NCBI GenBank assembly: GCA_920105625.2
Contig: OV050032.1
Span: forward strand, 196,617,291 to 196,681,290
Direction of reading: 5' to 3'
Source of the DNA: Clusia tigrina
Taxonomy: Eukaryota; Arthropoda; Insecta; Diptera; Clusiidae
DNA: 64,000 nucleotides
Shown: positions 13,134 through 23,751 of the stretch, in pieces
Position numbering within the stretch: the first letter of the stretch is position 1
Layout of the letters: each line of letters starts with the position of its first letter
The notes under the pieces: generated by a model
What the model was told of the DNA's origin: nothing
Seen by the model: the letters and a program-made list of their open reading frames with translations, nothing else
The model's database searches: none
Translations under genes and position numbers: made by a program

Positions 13134-13226
13134 TAGGTTAGGTTAAACTGGCTGGCCGTGAAGGCCTCACATATACCTGCAAGGTATTTTCCGGAGCCAG
13201 ATGGATATCCGTTTAAGAGCTATAGT
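13134..13226 (-). repeat. Retroelement 3'-end-like repeat, inverted copy
   Basis: The reverse complement matches 8115-8201: ACTATAGCTCTTAAACGGAT, a shared central ATCCATCTGGC, and a TAACCTAACCTAA end. The middle has diverged. Confidence 0.65.
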
Positions 13227-13513
13227 ATAACATCTTTAAAAGAGCTTGGAAAATGATTCCACACATGCACACATTGTTGAAAAGCGCATACGAATACGCA
13301 TAAGAGCATATGAATACGCAGGATTCCTGAAGTTTCCTGATATTAAATTATATATTCAAATTTCTCCTTCTAATCAATTAACAATTACTTGGGGTATTGG
13401 ATCATTCAAGAAGTGATCGTCCAAGTGGCGTGTTGTTGGAGAAATCCCACCATAGTTGAAAAACAAATGCCATTTCGTCGATGTAATACTCGGTCACACG
13501 AAACCATTGTCGG

Positions 13514-13725
13514 TGTTGGCAAAAGTTTGTCTGAGAATCTAAGCTTCTCAAGGCCCCGGCATTCGCAGGAACTCCTGCTCGTGCAAACATCGGTATGGAG
13601 TATGTTGGTAAACAACTCAAAGTTCGACTTGTCACAGATCTAGTTACAGCAACAGTTGAAACAGATCCAGTTGCAGCAACAGTTGAAACAGATCCAGTGA
13701 CAGTAACAGTTGAAACCCAGCAGTA
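13514..13725 (+). other. Coding-like segment with a 9-residue repeat, unidentified
   Basis: One plus frame reads KAPAFAGTPARANIGMEYVG from about 13549, then three near-copies of TDPVAATVE, then a stop after a QQ at about 13724-13726. A TGA at about 13531 closes the frame upstream. The composition is more protein-like than its surroundings. No domain is recognised: it could be a degraded retroelement gag-like piece, a pseudogene or an exon. I assign no function. Confidence 0.3.
13634..13714 (+). repeat. 27-bp tandem repeat, three copies
   Basis: Three consecutive units of ACAGATCCAGTTGCAGCAAC followed by AGTTGAA, each 27 bases, with a few substitutions. The period is nine codons, so it is in frame in the segment described at 13514-13725. 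Confidence 0.9.
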
Positions 13726-13778
13726 ATTTCTTGTGACTGTATTTCGTGGATTGTTTCTCAACTATTTGGAAACCATCC

Positions 13779-13967
13779 GCCCTCTGTAGTCTAGTGGTAA
13801 GCATGTTAGACTCACACCCCGAGGGTCGCAGGTTCAAAACCTGCCACAGGCTTGGTCTCCAAAAATGCTTCTTTCTATAAAATCCTTTTCTCTTCGAGTC
13901 GGAAGCCTCTGTAGCTAGTACTCATTCCCCCAACACCTTGCACTCATAATTAATTATAGCGTTAGAG

Positions 13968-14002
<35 letters not shown>
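13779..14002 (+). mobile_element. tRNA-derived SINE, copy 1 (full length)
   Basis: The head is a degenerate tRNA. An A-box-like TAGTCTAGTGG is at 13787-13797 and a B box GGTTCAAAACC at 13831-13841, with a T-arm of CAGG/CCTG. The putative acceptor stem pairs poorly, so this is not a functional tRNA. A body of about 120 bases follows, including TAGCTAGTACTCA. It ends in a pure (TAA)n tail at 13970-14002. Copies at 11309-11472 and 56547-56729 define the family. Transcription is expected from the internal pol III promoter. Confidence 0.85.
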
Positions 14003-14004
<2 letters not shown>

Positions 14005-14735
14005 AATCCACCACTAAATCTGATTCTATTCAGGAACATTTTGTTCACATTGAGGGATTATACGAGTCCATGAAGGTGGGCCTGACAACCTACATTTAAC
14101 ATTGATGTTTGTATTCCAATCATGCAACATTGTGTACAATTTTGTTCCCAAATTTTGTGTAAATTTTTAGTCAATAGTGGGCGTGGTATTAGATATATTG
14201 AAGTGTGGTAGGCCGGAGAGCCGCCGAAGCAAGAGACCTCCAAGCACTCAGGCATTGATGTCCAGTGTACATGTATGCGTGGTATTACTCCACTCCAATT
14301 CCAGTACGAAAAATATCGCTCACACTTATGGAAATGTGGGCTTTGTGGGCGTGACAGTGGAGACATGTTGCCCATTTGTTCCACACAAATTATGTACAAA
14401 ATTTACAAAATGTGTATGATATCCAGGGTTGCTTATATAAAAGGGAGGCGTGTCCCGCCCATTTAATTCATATGACTTTAATGCGTGTTCGCACGAAATT
14501 TGATTAATAAATTTTGCCCTAACTATGAGCATATATAAATAGTAGGCGTGGATGTATCCTATACTCGTATATATAAGAAATGGCTTATGCCGAAGGCTTC
14601 CTTCAATAAACGCCTGAATACGTCCTGAACATATTGAATTGAAAACAAAGGAGAAACAAAAGAGAAGAGCGCCATTCACACAGTCTAATAAACCATTAAT
14701 ACACTTAAACATTTTATTGCTCTGATTTTGAAAAT
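14003..14735. other. Non-coding stretch, possible unclassified repeat
   Basis: No gene. A GTGGGCGTGGTA phrase near 14177 and an AGGCGTGTCC phrase near 14446 recur around 51116 and 51261, hinting at a shared dispersed element. The match is short and uncertain. Confidence 0.4.
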
Positions 14736-15409
14736 CTGAAACTGGACCTTAAAATCTCAATTCGTCTCCATGAACATTGCAGCGTTTTACAGGCTGAGGC
14801 CATGGCCATTTACCACGCATCTAAATGGATTCTGAGTAGCGATATGGGAGCAGTCGACATAGCTATCTTCTCAGACAGCCAAGTCGCCATTAAATCTCTT
14901 TTGGACTCTACGGCCACCTCAAGCCTTGTTCATGAATGTCGCACCTCTCTAAATGAGCTTTCAAGACACTCTCGGGTGCACCTATTTTGGGTTACCGGAC
15001 ATAGCGACATCCCGGGCAACTGCGAGTTTGCCAAGGCAAGCACGCTTCTACACGAAATTCAGCCCTCCGTCAATATCGGCATCCCACTTACAACAGCCAA
15101 GCTTGATATCAAACGGCAATACCTGGCTGACACCTACAAATCCTGGCTCGACGAGGAATCCTGCCACACGGCTAGACTCACTTGGGCAAGAATGGACAAA
15201 CACAGAACCAACCAACTTCTTCGACTCAATCGAAAATCTCTGTTGACAACTCTTTCGGTTTTGACCGGCCACCGCATATTGGGAAAGCATACAGAAGGAC
15301 TGGACCTACCCTCAAACGATTTCTGCCGGGGATGTGGTTCGAGAAGGAGGAGGAGACGGTGCTCCACTCCTTATGTCACTGCCCATCCTTGGGCAGAAAA
15401 AGAAATTAA
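14736..15409 (+). pseudogene. LINE ORF2 RNase H domain plus zinc knuckle, broken
   Basis: The frame runs LQAEAMAIYHASKW (catalytic Glu), FSDSQVAIKSL (catalytic Asp) and LFWVTGHSDIPGN. The usual last Asp-containing segment is replaced by CEFAKAS. Comparison with the inverted copy, which reads GNCETDELA, shows a 9-base deletion that removed it. LTGHRILGKH follows (conserved LTGH motif), then FCRGCGS. A frameshift near 15340 moves the rest (EEEETVLHSLCHCPSL, completing a C-C-H-C knuckle) into another frame. The first catalytic Asp lies upstream of the truncation. RNase H would degrade the RNA template during reverse transcription; this copy cannot. Confidence 0.85.
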
Positions 15410-15682
15410 ACCTTTGGAACCCCATTTCTCACAAATTTGACGGAGCTATCATGCTTCAATATTAGGGACATAGAAAGGTTCATCAAACTATCAGAATGGT
15501 TTGCTGCAACATAATGGGAGAGTCGTGCCTTTCCCGGCGCTGTCCTTTAGCTGACTTTCACCATATTTAATTATGATAATTTTAGCCAGTAATTGAACAG
15601 CGCTACACCGTGGTATCACAACGGGCCATTAAGTGTGCTCAAGTGTCCTTTTGGTGAACTAAGCTGGCACTCGTACCTACCT
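14736..15682 (+). mobile_element. Non-LTR retrotransposon 3' half, family with copy at 30650-31495
   Basis: RNase H, C-terminal zinc-knuckle and 3' untranslated region of a LINE, truncated at its 5' end. The same element lies inverted at 30650-31495, including the untranslated part (CCCGGCGCTGTCCT, CACCGTGGTATCACAA). The 3' end has ACCTACCT units. No TSD could be assigned. Confidence 0.85.
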
Positions 15683-16236
15683 GCTTTAAGGTATAAAAAA
15701 TAATCATAATAATTTAGAAAGTAATATGGGGAACAACAATTTTCTTGCGCCCTATCATACGACTTCGTGTATAAATAATATTTGGGAATCCATCTGTAAA
15801 TAATACTGAGCCACTCCAAGCTGTGAAAGTTGCCACATTCATTTCCTTATGAAGTGGTTTCGTTATAAGATAGTTACGACACATTCTCACATTTTCTTTG
15901 AATTATCCACTTGTCCAAAGATTGTTTAAAAAAAACCGCCAGAACGATAGTCAAGTTAGTCAAGGAAAAATTGTATTACCCGACTTACACAAGAACCTCC
16001 CAGCAGTAAATCCTTCAACTACTTCAATGTATCCATTGCTGTACGAGATCTTTAGTATTTGCATAATTTATTGTACTCACTCTTAGCAAATTTTGACTTT
16101 TACTGGTATATTCAGAAGAACAGATTGTGGCCGTGCGCTTTAAATCAAACGCAACCGCTCTCTGCTACGTCTCGATGTATTCTGCTGGTTTTCCAGCAAC
16201 GCTTCACTCACCTCTTTATAGTCGGTTTTATGCCCA
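15683..16236. other. Non-coding stretch
   Basis: No gene or known repeat recognised. Confidence 0.5.
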
Positions 16237-16480
16237 AGTGTGTATCGCTAGTCGAGTGTCTGAATATTTACCGCTAGTGTTATATCTAAGTGTTTGCCGC
16301 TAGTAGGGTATCTGAATAGTTACCTTTAGTCTTATATCTAAGTGCTTACTTCTAGACTAGTATCTGAATGCTTACCGCTAGTCTTATATCTAAGTCCTTA
16401 CCGCTAAGTCTCATATCTAAGTGCTTACTGCTAGTCTTATATGGAAGTGCTTACAGCTAGTACTATATCTAAGTGTTCAT
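16237..16480. repeat. Minisatellite, about 26-bp unit
   Basis: About nine degenerate units built on CCGCTAGTCTTATATCTAAG plus TGCTTA. Units alternate between TTATATCTAAG and GTATCTGAATG variants, which suggests a two-unit higher-order period. It lies just before the mariner copy starting at 16528. Confidence 0.85.
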
Positions 16481-16527
16481 GAATAAGTACCCGTGTATAT
16501 ATGTATGTGATCCTGCTACAATATATA

Positions 16528-17650
16528 CGTGGGTACTACTTATATTTCGGGAATAGCAAATAATAACAAACATTTTTAAATGAAAATTGGTTTATTGTTT
16601 TTCAAAATATTCCCCTTGATGATCGATAGAAGTTTTTCTATTAGTCTTGAGACACCTCCAAAACATGGTTTTTGAACGCTTCAACTCCTTCTACGGCGCT
16701 CGTAAATCGTAGACGCGCACTTTACCTTTGATATTCGGGAACAAGAAGAAGTCATTGGGTGCCCAATTAGGACTGTACGGAGGATGAGTCATCAATTCGA
16801 TGGTTCGACTGCTCAGAAATTAACCTGTTTGACGAGATGAGTGAGAGCTCGCATTGTCATGATGGAGAATAATTCGTCTTTGGCGGTTGGTTTTACGAAT
16901 TTCTCCGAAAGCTTCCGGCAAACAAATGGAGGGGTACCACTCAGAATTGACCATCCTACGTTGCTCAAGCGGAACAGTGGCCACATGACCCATTCGGCCG
17001 AAGAAACAGGGGACCATTTGCTTCGCTGTGCTTTTTCCACGAACAACTTTTGTTGGATTTAGCTCGTCTTGGAATACTCACACGGTCGATTGTTGTTTTG
17101 TTTCCGGCTCATACATATATATACATGATTCGTCACCTGTCACGATTTTATACACGTCTTTTGAAGCACCACGGTCGAACTTTTTAATCATTTCCTTACA
17201 CCAATTGACACGAGGCTTTTTTTGAGCGATTGTCAAATTATGTGGGATGCAACGGGAACAAATCTTTTTTGCAGCCAAATGTTCATGCAATATTGAATGT
17301 ATGGAAGTGGAAGTAATGACCAACGTGTCCTCTATCTCACGATATGTCACATGACGATCTTGCATTATCAGTTCACGCATTGCATCGATGTTTTGTGGCA
17401 CAACAACCGATTTTGGACGACCGTCACGGAGTTCGCCGGCGACCGAACTACGACCACGATTGAATTGACTATACCAGCGATATACTGTGGTTTTTGATGG
17501 TGCTTTATCGCCATACAAAGAACTGAGTTCATCGACACATTCTTGTTGAGATAATCCCCGTCGAAAGTTGTGAAAAATATTCCAACGAAAACCTTCTCTT
17601 GAAATTTGCATTTTTTGGCCAAATGATTTTCTTAACTCACAGTAAACAAA
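16528..17650 (-). mobile_element. mariner family 1, minus copy, 5'-truncated
   Basis: The 3' terminal inverted repeat (about 16528-16553, read on plus as CGTGGGTACTACTTATATTT) is preceded by the expected TA. It matches the ITR of the plus copy at 22484-23749. The 5' ITR and about 140 bases of leader are missing: homology stops at 17650, directly against a LINE tail. The transposase region is present but broken. Confidence 0.9.
16592..17611 (-). pseudogene. mariner family 1 transposase (DD34D), inactive
   Basis: A cut-and-paste transposase of the Tc1/mariner superfamily acting at TA sites. From Met at 17611 the frame gives an N-terminal helix-turn-helix region (SQQECVDELSSLYGDKAPSK; TVYRWYSQFNRG), a second one (VTYREIEDTLV), then VTGDES with the first catalytic Asp. 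A TGA follows QQSTV, where the family has Trp. The frame resumes as MVPCFFGRMGHVATVPLEQR, ILHHDNASSH (second Asp), a TAA after SRQTG, then YSPNWAPNDFFLFP (third Asp, 34 residues after the second). The last third is disrupted by an internal deletion before the EYFEKQ end. Both stops are shared with the plus copy. Confidence 0.9.
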
Positions 17651-18121
17651 ACAAACAAACGAGGCATAGGTACGCCTCGCCTCCAGATTGAACCAACCTG
17701 AGCCTTTTATAAAGCGATGAAGGATGTTAACACCTGACTGGTATAGACCATATATACTTGTTAAGAAGTGGGATCCTAGTAAACGTTCCCTATTTCTAGC
17801 AAAAGCTGTACATGTACAGACGAGATGCTGGATCGCTGCCAGTTCCTCCTCATTCCAGCAGCTGCGGCAGAAATCATGCGTATAAACTACCATTCTTCTT
17901 GCACGATTTCCTATTAGGCAATGTCCCGTGAGGGCTCCTATTAGAGGCCTAATCTGTAGTCAATTGAGTCTAATGATACTCCTAGATAGACGCAGATTTA
18001 GCCTTGGCCATGTTTGCCTGGCGATTTCACAGGTAGTGGCACAGATCCACCTTTGATTGGTAGAATTAATTAGTGATTATGAGAAGCTTACAAGTCGCGA
18101 GAGGTACACCCATATGCCTAT
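17651..18121 (-). mobile_element. LINE 3' fragment fused to mariner, family with copy at 40683-41288
   Basis: Read on the minus strand from 18121 it is closely similar to 40733-41205: same GGCATATGGGTGTACCTCTC start and a HDFCRSCWNEEEL zinc-knuckle region with H and C at QHLVCTCTAF. Its 3' end (ACCTACCT) is missing. The sequence runs straight into the mariner leader at 17650, so a long frame (17893-17078) reads from LINE into transposase. That frame is an accident of the junction, not evidence for a fused protein. Confidence 0.85.
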
Positions 18122-18562
18122 GTTTTAAGTCACTCTTTAGTTGTAGGCATATTTATATAATCACATCTGGTCACCTTATGTAATTTTCTTGTTTTAGATC
18201 AATATGGTTACACTCAAACGATGAGAGTAGCAGAATAAAATTATCGTTTGAGCAAACGATTGTGTCAAGTCTTTGCTAAAGTTGTGAACATTTGTAATTA
18301 TGGGAGTGGTAGTTGAGTTACCTGCCGTTTTTTATGCTCATCGACTGTAATCTACTAAATATATATTACTGCCTAATTGTATCCTTATGTCTAGAATCCT
18401 TCTTAGAAGCCTCAGTCGGTTTAGTTTATATGAAATCTGCAGAGTTGTTTATACGCAATGTTGGTTTTCCTGACTCCGACAATTTGTTCAATAAGAATCT
18501 ACGGTATGTTCTTAATGCAAAATATCGGCGATATATGTTGTATTGGGAGGGAAATCTATATA
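18122..18562. other. Non-coding stretch
   Basis: No gene recognised; flanked by transposons on both sides. Confidence 0.5.
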
Positions 18563-19750
18563 CACGAGGTGTGATAAAAAAAAAATAACCGTTATAATCA
18601 AATTTCGTGAGCTACGTATGTTCGATGTTCGCATTTTTTTTCTGTTATGTTGGTACACAAGTCTGTTATATATATTGGCAATACCAACCATTTTGGATTG
18701 TCAGTTTGTTTTTGACAGATAAAAAGGTTAGTCGTGTTTACTATGAGCAGAACACGAGTTCAATTGTGGTATAACCGGTTTAAGGAAGGCCGAGAAGATG
18801 TCAATGACGATGCTCGTCCTGGTCGCCCGAGCACGTCAACAACCGATGAAAACATTGACGCAGTGAAGAAAATGATTTTGGATAATCGCCGAATCACTAT
18901 CAGAGAGGTTGCTGATGATGTTGGCATATCGTTCGGCTCATGCCAAGCAATTTTTACGGATGTTTTAGGCATGAAACGTGCGGCAGCGAAGATTGTTCCA
19001 AAATTGCTAAATTTTGAGCAAAAACAACGTCGCATGGACATCGCTCAGCAGCTGTTGAACATCGTCAACGACGATCCAGATTTCCTCAAAAAGATCATAA
19101 CTGGTGACGAATCGACGAATTGAAACCAAAGCCCAATCATCCCAATGGAAACGTCCAGATGAGCCAACACCGAAAAAAGTACGTCAAGTTCGGTCGAACG
19201 TAAAGGTTTTGCTGACAGTTTTCTTTGATTGCAATGGCGTGGTGCATCAAGAATTCTTGCCACAAGGTCGTACGGTCAACAAGGAATACTACCTTGAAGT
19301 TATGCGCCGTTTGCGAGAAGCAATTCGTCAGAAACGCCCAGAATTGTGGAAAAACCAATAATGGATTTTGCACCATGATAACGCACCAGCTCACACATCG
19401 ATGCTTGTGCGTAATTTTTTGGCCAAAATCAAAACCGTTATCATGCCTCAACCACCGTATTCACCGGACTTGGCCCCCGCTGACTTTTTCCTCTTTCCAA
19501 AACTGAAGACACCGATGAAAGGAAAGCGTTTTGCTACGATTGAGGAGATAAAAGAAAAATCGAAACAGGAGCTGTTGGCGATACCAAAAAAAGCGTTTCA
19601 GAAGTGTTTCGAGGATTGGAAAAAACGCTGGCATAAGTGTATTATATCTGACGGGAATTACTTTGAAGGGGACAAGATAGTTGTTGATGAATAAATAAAT
19701 ACTTTTTGAAAAAATTGAAAATAACGGTTATTTTTTTATCTAACCTCGTG
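18563..19750 (+). mobile_element. mariner family 2, nearly complete copy
   Basis: The termini are inverted repeats: CACGAGGTGTGATAAAAAAA at the left, and its complement ending TAACCTCGTG at the right, both followed inward by TAACCGTTAT. The left end abuts TA; the right is followed by CA, so the TSD has one mutated base. At 1188 bp it is slightly shorter than an intact mariner. Sequence and ITRs differ from family 1. Confidence 0.9.
18743..19694 (+). pseudogene. mariner family 2 transposase (DD34D), inactive
   Basis: It starts at MSRTRVQLWYNRFKEG, which in intact relatives lies after a first helix-turn-helix, so the N-terminal DNA-binding part appears deleted. GRPSTSTTDENID (linker) follows, then RRITIREVADDVGIS (second helix-turn-helix) and IITGDES (first Asp). 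A small deletion and frameshift at about 19115 precede ETKAQSSQWK. The next block is VLLTVFFDCNGVVHQEFLP, then KRPELWKNQ, an in-frame TAA (19359-19361), then WILHHDNAPAHTS (second Asp), YSPDLAPADFFLFPK (third Asp, 34 residues on) and a KRWHKCIISDGNYFEGD end. All three Asp survive, but the frame has a shift and a stop. Confidence 0.9.
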
Positions 19751-22369
19751 CATTTGTATATATAAGAGTCAATATGACACATCTCTAAATATAGCATGGA
19801 AATCTATATATGGTACATAAATAAGTATAAACATAAATATAGACATGAAAAATATATACATGAGTATATATAAGAGTCAACTATGACACCCCTCTAAACA
19901 GCAAATTGTGATCTGATGTGCTTGATGGTGAGTTTTGGCTTATGTCGCTATGCTAGGTGTAGGGTTCGTGTACTGCAACAAGGTCGACTTTTCGTAAATG
20001 ATTCCGTTTGTTATTGTTGAGCATAACGCAATTGCAATTAAGAGCACACATGTTTCTATTTTCAATTTCACTCAATTTAAAAACTTCGACATCTGCATGA
20101 AAATTGTATTTCATAGTTAATGGACTCACACAGATCCACAGTCGCACGTACGCACACCAACAAATTATGAACTGAAGGTGTTATAAATTGACAGTCAAAT
20201 ATTATTTTATGCAATGAATGTCGAATGCTGATGGAGTGATATAATATTTAATAGCAATATTTAATTATAGATTTTTCTGATATAATAAAATATGCTTAAC
20301 TATGCAGGAAGGTAGCAAAGCATTTCACATAATAAAGCCTTTTCAGAGTGAGATTGTGTTTCCGATTTCAGTTGTGAACATGCTCTCTGGACACACGGAA
20401 TAAGAGAATCAGTAGTCTTAATTCTGCCCGTGAAGTCTCATAGAGTCAGCAAAAAGGACCTAAACCCTTCTCAACTTTAGATGACCTTTTATAAGGAAAT
20501 AAGCTACCATCTTTAGCATTACAAAATGCATAAGCATGCAACCCAACAATTAATGGATGCAGGAATGTGTGAAATAGAGATGAAAGTGAAAATAGTTACG
20601 CAACCTTTCACCAGTTGTGCGCTTGACTTATAAACTATCATCACCTGCGCATTTCTACAAGCCCTTGAATAGCAGGCACTAAACGACATTGTTCCACACC
20701 CTCTGCTCCCCATGTTCCGACTCGCTGCGACATGATTTACTTATGCACCCCGACTAACTGCACTTCAGTAATACAGAGCGTAGACATTTCCCGTGCAAAG
20801 CCCTTCTTCATTCATGCAAATTCATTAACTTTTCCCTTTTTTTGATAAATAAAAAAGGCACCGTTGTAATTGCAGCCACACAACTAAAAAAAATTATAGA
20901 AAATCTAATAAAATTGTGACTTCACAAAATATGCAAAGCGTACTTTTGCTTGCGGCAGAGAAAATGAGCAACGCGGAACGGACGAAAAAAGCAAGGCTGC
21001 AAATAAAAACCACAAGGAAAATATTAGTAAAATGCTTTTTCACTACCAGACGATTGAGTTTTCCGCCATTTTGTGTAAGCCCCATTTTCCACCTGTTTAA
21101 GTCAGCGCCAACATTTCCACTAAGGACAGACTCACCAACAAAAACAACCAAAAAAAGCACACAAAAAAAAGAAAAGAATAAAAATATCCTGGGTTATTAA
21201 AAAGGCAGCAAAATTGTAAAAATTTGTGTTTTTTACACACAGAAAGCCGAGCAGAAGAAAAGCAAACGAGCTAACCGCGCTGTTGTAAGTTTGTTAGTGG
21301 CCATGTTGCGGTAATGAAGGCAGCAGCGAATGGCGAGCGCAGACGTCTTGGCTGCGGTTCTATGCTGCGCTTTTATTTTTTGTTTGAGATTAACGCAAAC
21401 ACACACAGAAAGGAATTGTGTACTGCCGCCAAGATTGCAAGGAACTGAGCGCAGTTTAGCTCAAAGTGGGCAGCAAGCAACCGCAGCCAGTTGCAAGCCT
21501 AACTAAGCGGAATATTTAAAAACTAAAGTCAAGCGGAAATGAGTGGCACAAGTAGCTATTGCTGTGGATGAGAGGCAGTGGGATCGGGGAAGAGCTGGTC
21601 ACAGTAATGCCGATGGAGAGGGCGAAGGGAAGCTTTTGTAACGCTCGGCCGATGTTCAAATGCATTAAAGAAAATTAAAATTTGAAGGCTAAAAGGCGTG
21701 CAAATAAAATGGCATTAAAATTACGAGTATTTTAGTTTTTCGTGTGCTTTAATTACTACAAAATTGCCACTCCGCTGCTCCAATTAGAATTACACAACTT
21801 CACCGCAGTACTTGTTTAAATAATTGTAAAAGTATTTATACAAATTTCCGCTTGCCTAGTTGACCGCTACTCCGGCAGGCAAAGCGTGGTCCGACTTCTA
21901 TACATATATCCTGAAGGGTGGCCTACAATACCGAAAATGTTTACGAAACTTCTTCACATTTAATCGCAAAAGCAATTGAAACTCACGTTAGCGAACTCTC
22001 CAGATGCACCTGGCGAAAAGGAATCCTTCGGAAATATTCTGATATAAATGCCGAAACAAAAGTGCACTTTACCTACCTGTGAGTCACTCTGCCAATATCA
22101 GCTATTAATGTGTGCAACTGTTTCCCATTCATTTGCTGGAAGACATACCCAAATTTTCGAAGGAGCTGAGTTGATAATAAAGATATAATGATGATGATAG
22201 AGAGCTACCTGGGTCTTTGTCTGGTATACCAAGCTACATAGCAGAGAATAGAGGAGACCATTCCCACGAAGGATATGAACCAAAGTCCTCTGGAGTGCCA
22301 GATATAATAACACTATCGTGTCAACATTGCGGTCACATCACATTGAAGACAATATTTATTTTGCTCAGC
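19751..22369. other. Non-coding stretch
   Basis: No gene recognised. Two local copies of TATATAAGAGTCAA lie near 19759 and 19868. About 20880-21640 has moderate complexity and A-rich runs but no defensible exon. Confidence 0.5.
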
Positions 22370-22391
22370 TACGAGGGGTACTATTTATATC
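22370..22391 (+). mobile_element. Solitary mariner family 1 terminal repeat
   Basis: TACGAGGGGTACTATTTATA here is nearly identical to the 5' ITR of the full copy 113 bases downstream (TACGAGGGGTACTATCTACA). No transposase follows. It could be a relic of an excised or deleted second copy, or a duplicated end. Confidence 0.65.
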
Positions 22392-22483
22392 ACCACAGAA
22401 AATAGTTTTCTCTCAGGACAAACAAATAAGAGTGCTACAAATAATAATAAGGAATAATGAAAAAACGAAACAATGGACACATA

Positions 22484-23749
22484 CGAGGGGTACTATCTAC
22501 ATTTAGGGAACTGGCAGCACTAATGTCAATAGCTAAAATCTGGCAAGACCATAATAAAGTTTGACATTTTTTAGCATGAACGTACTCACAACGTGTTGAT
22601 GTACAAGTGCTATTTAATTTGTTTACAGTGAGTTAAGAAAATCAATTTGGCCAAAAAATGGAAATTTCAAGAGAAGGTTGGATTCTTTTTCACAACTTTC
22701 GACGTGGATTATGTCAACAAGTTTGTGTCGATGAACTCAGTTCTTTGTATGGCGATAAAGCACCATCAAAAACCACAGTATATCGCTGGTATAGTGAATT
22801 CAATCGTGGTCGTAGTTCGGTCGCCGCCGAACTCCGTGAAGGTCATCCAAAATCGGTTGTTGTGCCACAAAACATCGATGCAGCGCGTGAACTGATAATG
22901 CAAGATCGTCGTGTGACACCTTGGGCATTATTTCCACTTCCATACATTCAATATTGAATGAACATTTGGCTGCAAAAAGATTTGTTCCCGTTGCATCCCA
23001 CATAATTTGATAATCGCTCAAAAAAAGCCTCGTGTCAATTGGTGTAAGGAAATGATTAAAAAGTTCGACCGTGGTGCTTCAAAAGACGTGTATAAAATCG
23101 TGACAGGTGACGAATCATGGATATATGCGTATGAGCCGGAAACAAAATAACAATCGACCGTGTGAGTATTCCAAGACGAGCTAAATCCAACAAAAGTTGT
23201 TCGTGGAAAAAGCACAGCGAAGCAAATGGTCCCCTGTTTCTTCGGCCGAATGGGTCATGTGGCCACTGTTCCGCTTGAGCTACGTAGGATGGTCAATTCT
23301 GAGTGGTACCCCTCCATTTGTTTGCCGGAAGCTTTCGGAGAAATTCGTAAAACCAACCACCGAAGACGAATCATTCTCCATCATACCAATGCGAGCTCTC
23401 ACTCATCTCGTCAAACAGGTTAATTTCTGAGCAGTCGAACCATCGAATTGATGACTCATCCTCCGTACAGTCCTGATTGTGCACCCAATGACTTCTTCTT
23501 GTTCCCGAATATCAAAGGTAAAGTGTGTGGTCATCGATTTACGAGCGCCGTAGAAGCAGTTGAAGCGTTCAAAAACCATGTTTTAGAGGTGAATCAAAAG
23601 GAATGGAAAAACGGCTGTAACAAATGGTTTGAACGAATGCAAAAGTGTATTTATCATCAAGGGGAATATTTTGAAAAACAATAAACCAATTTTCATTTAA
23701 AAATGTTTGTTATTATTTGCTATTCCCGAAATATAAGTAGTAACCCTCG
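22484..23749 (+). mobile_element. mariner family 1, full-length plus copy
   Basis: The element is 1266 bp and flanked by TA on both sides (22482-22483 and 23750-23751). Left ITR CGAGGGGTACTATCTACATT; right ITR ends AAGTAGTAACCCTCG; about 22 of the first 28 positions match. Length and structure are normal for mariner, but the transposase gene is broken. Confidence 0.95.
22658..23684 (+). pseudogene. mariner family 1 transposase, inactive, second catalytic Asp lost
   Basis: The start MEISREG and the helix-turn-helix region read well to DRRVT. A 19-base deletion, seen against the minus copy, then shifts the frame at about 22917. Downstream the right frame shows VTGDESWIY (first Asp), a private TAA in place of a Gln, the TGA shared with the minus copy, and MVPCFFGRMGHVATVPLELR. 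ILHHTNASSH follows: the second catalytic Asp is replaced by Thr. Then come the shared TAA after SRQTG and YSPDCAPNDFFLFP (third Asp), ending GEYFEKQ. It is catalytically dead on several grounds. Confidence 0.93.
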
Positions 23750-23751
23750 TA

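Noticed and set aside
13779..13850. Possible functional tRNA gene
   Set aside because: A and B boxes and the T-arm are good, but the acceptor stem pairs poorly and the same head recurs in two SINE copies with a body and a TAA tail. It is a SINE head.
17297..17622. Extra frames within the mariner copy
   Set aside because: Out-of-frame readings of the transposase gene.
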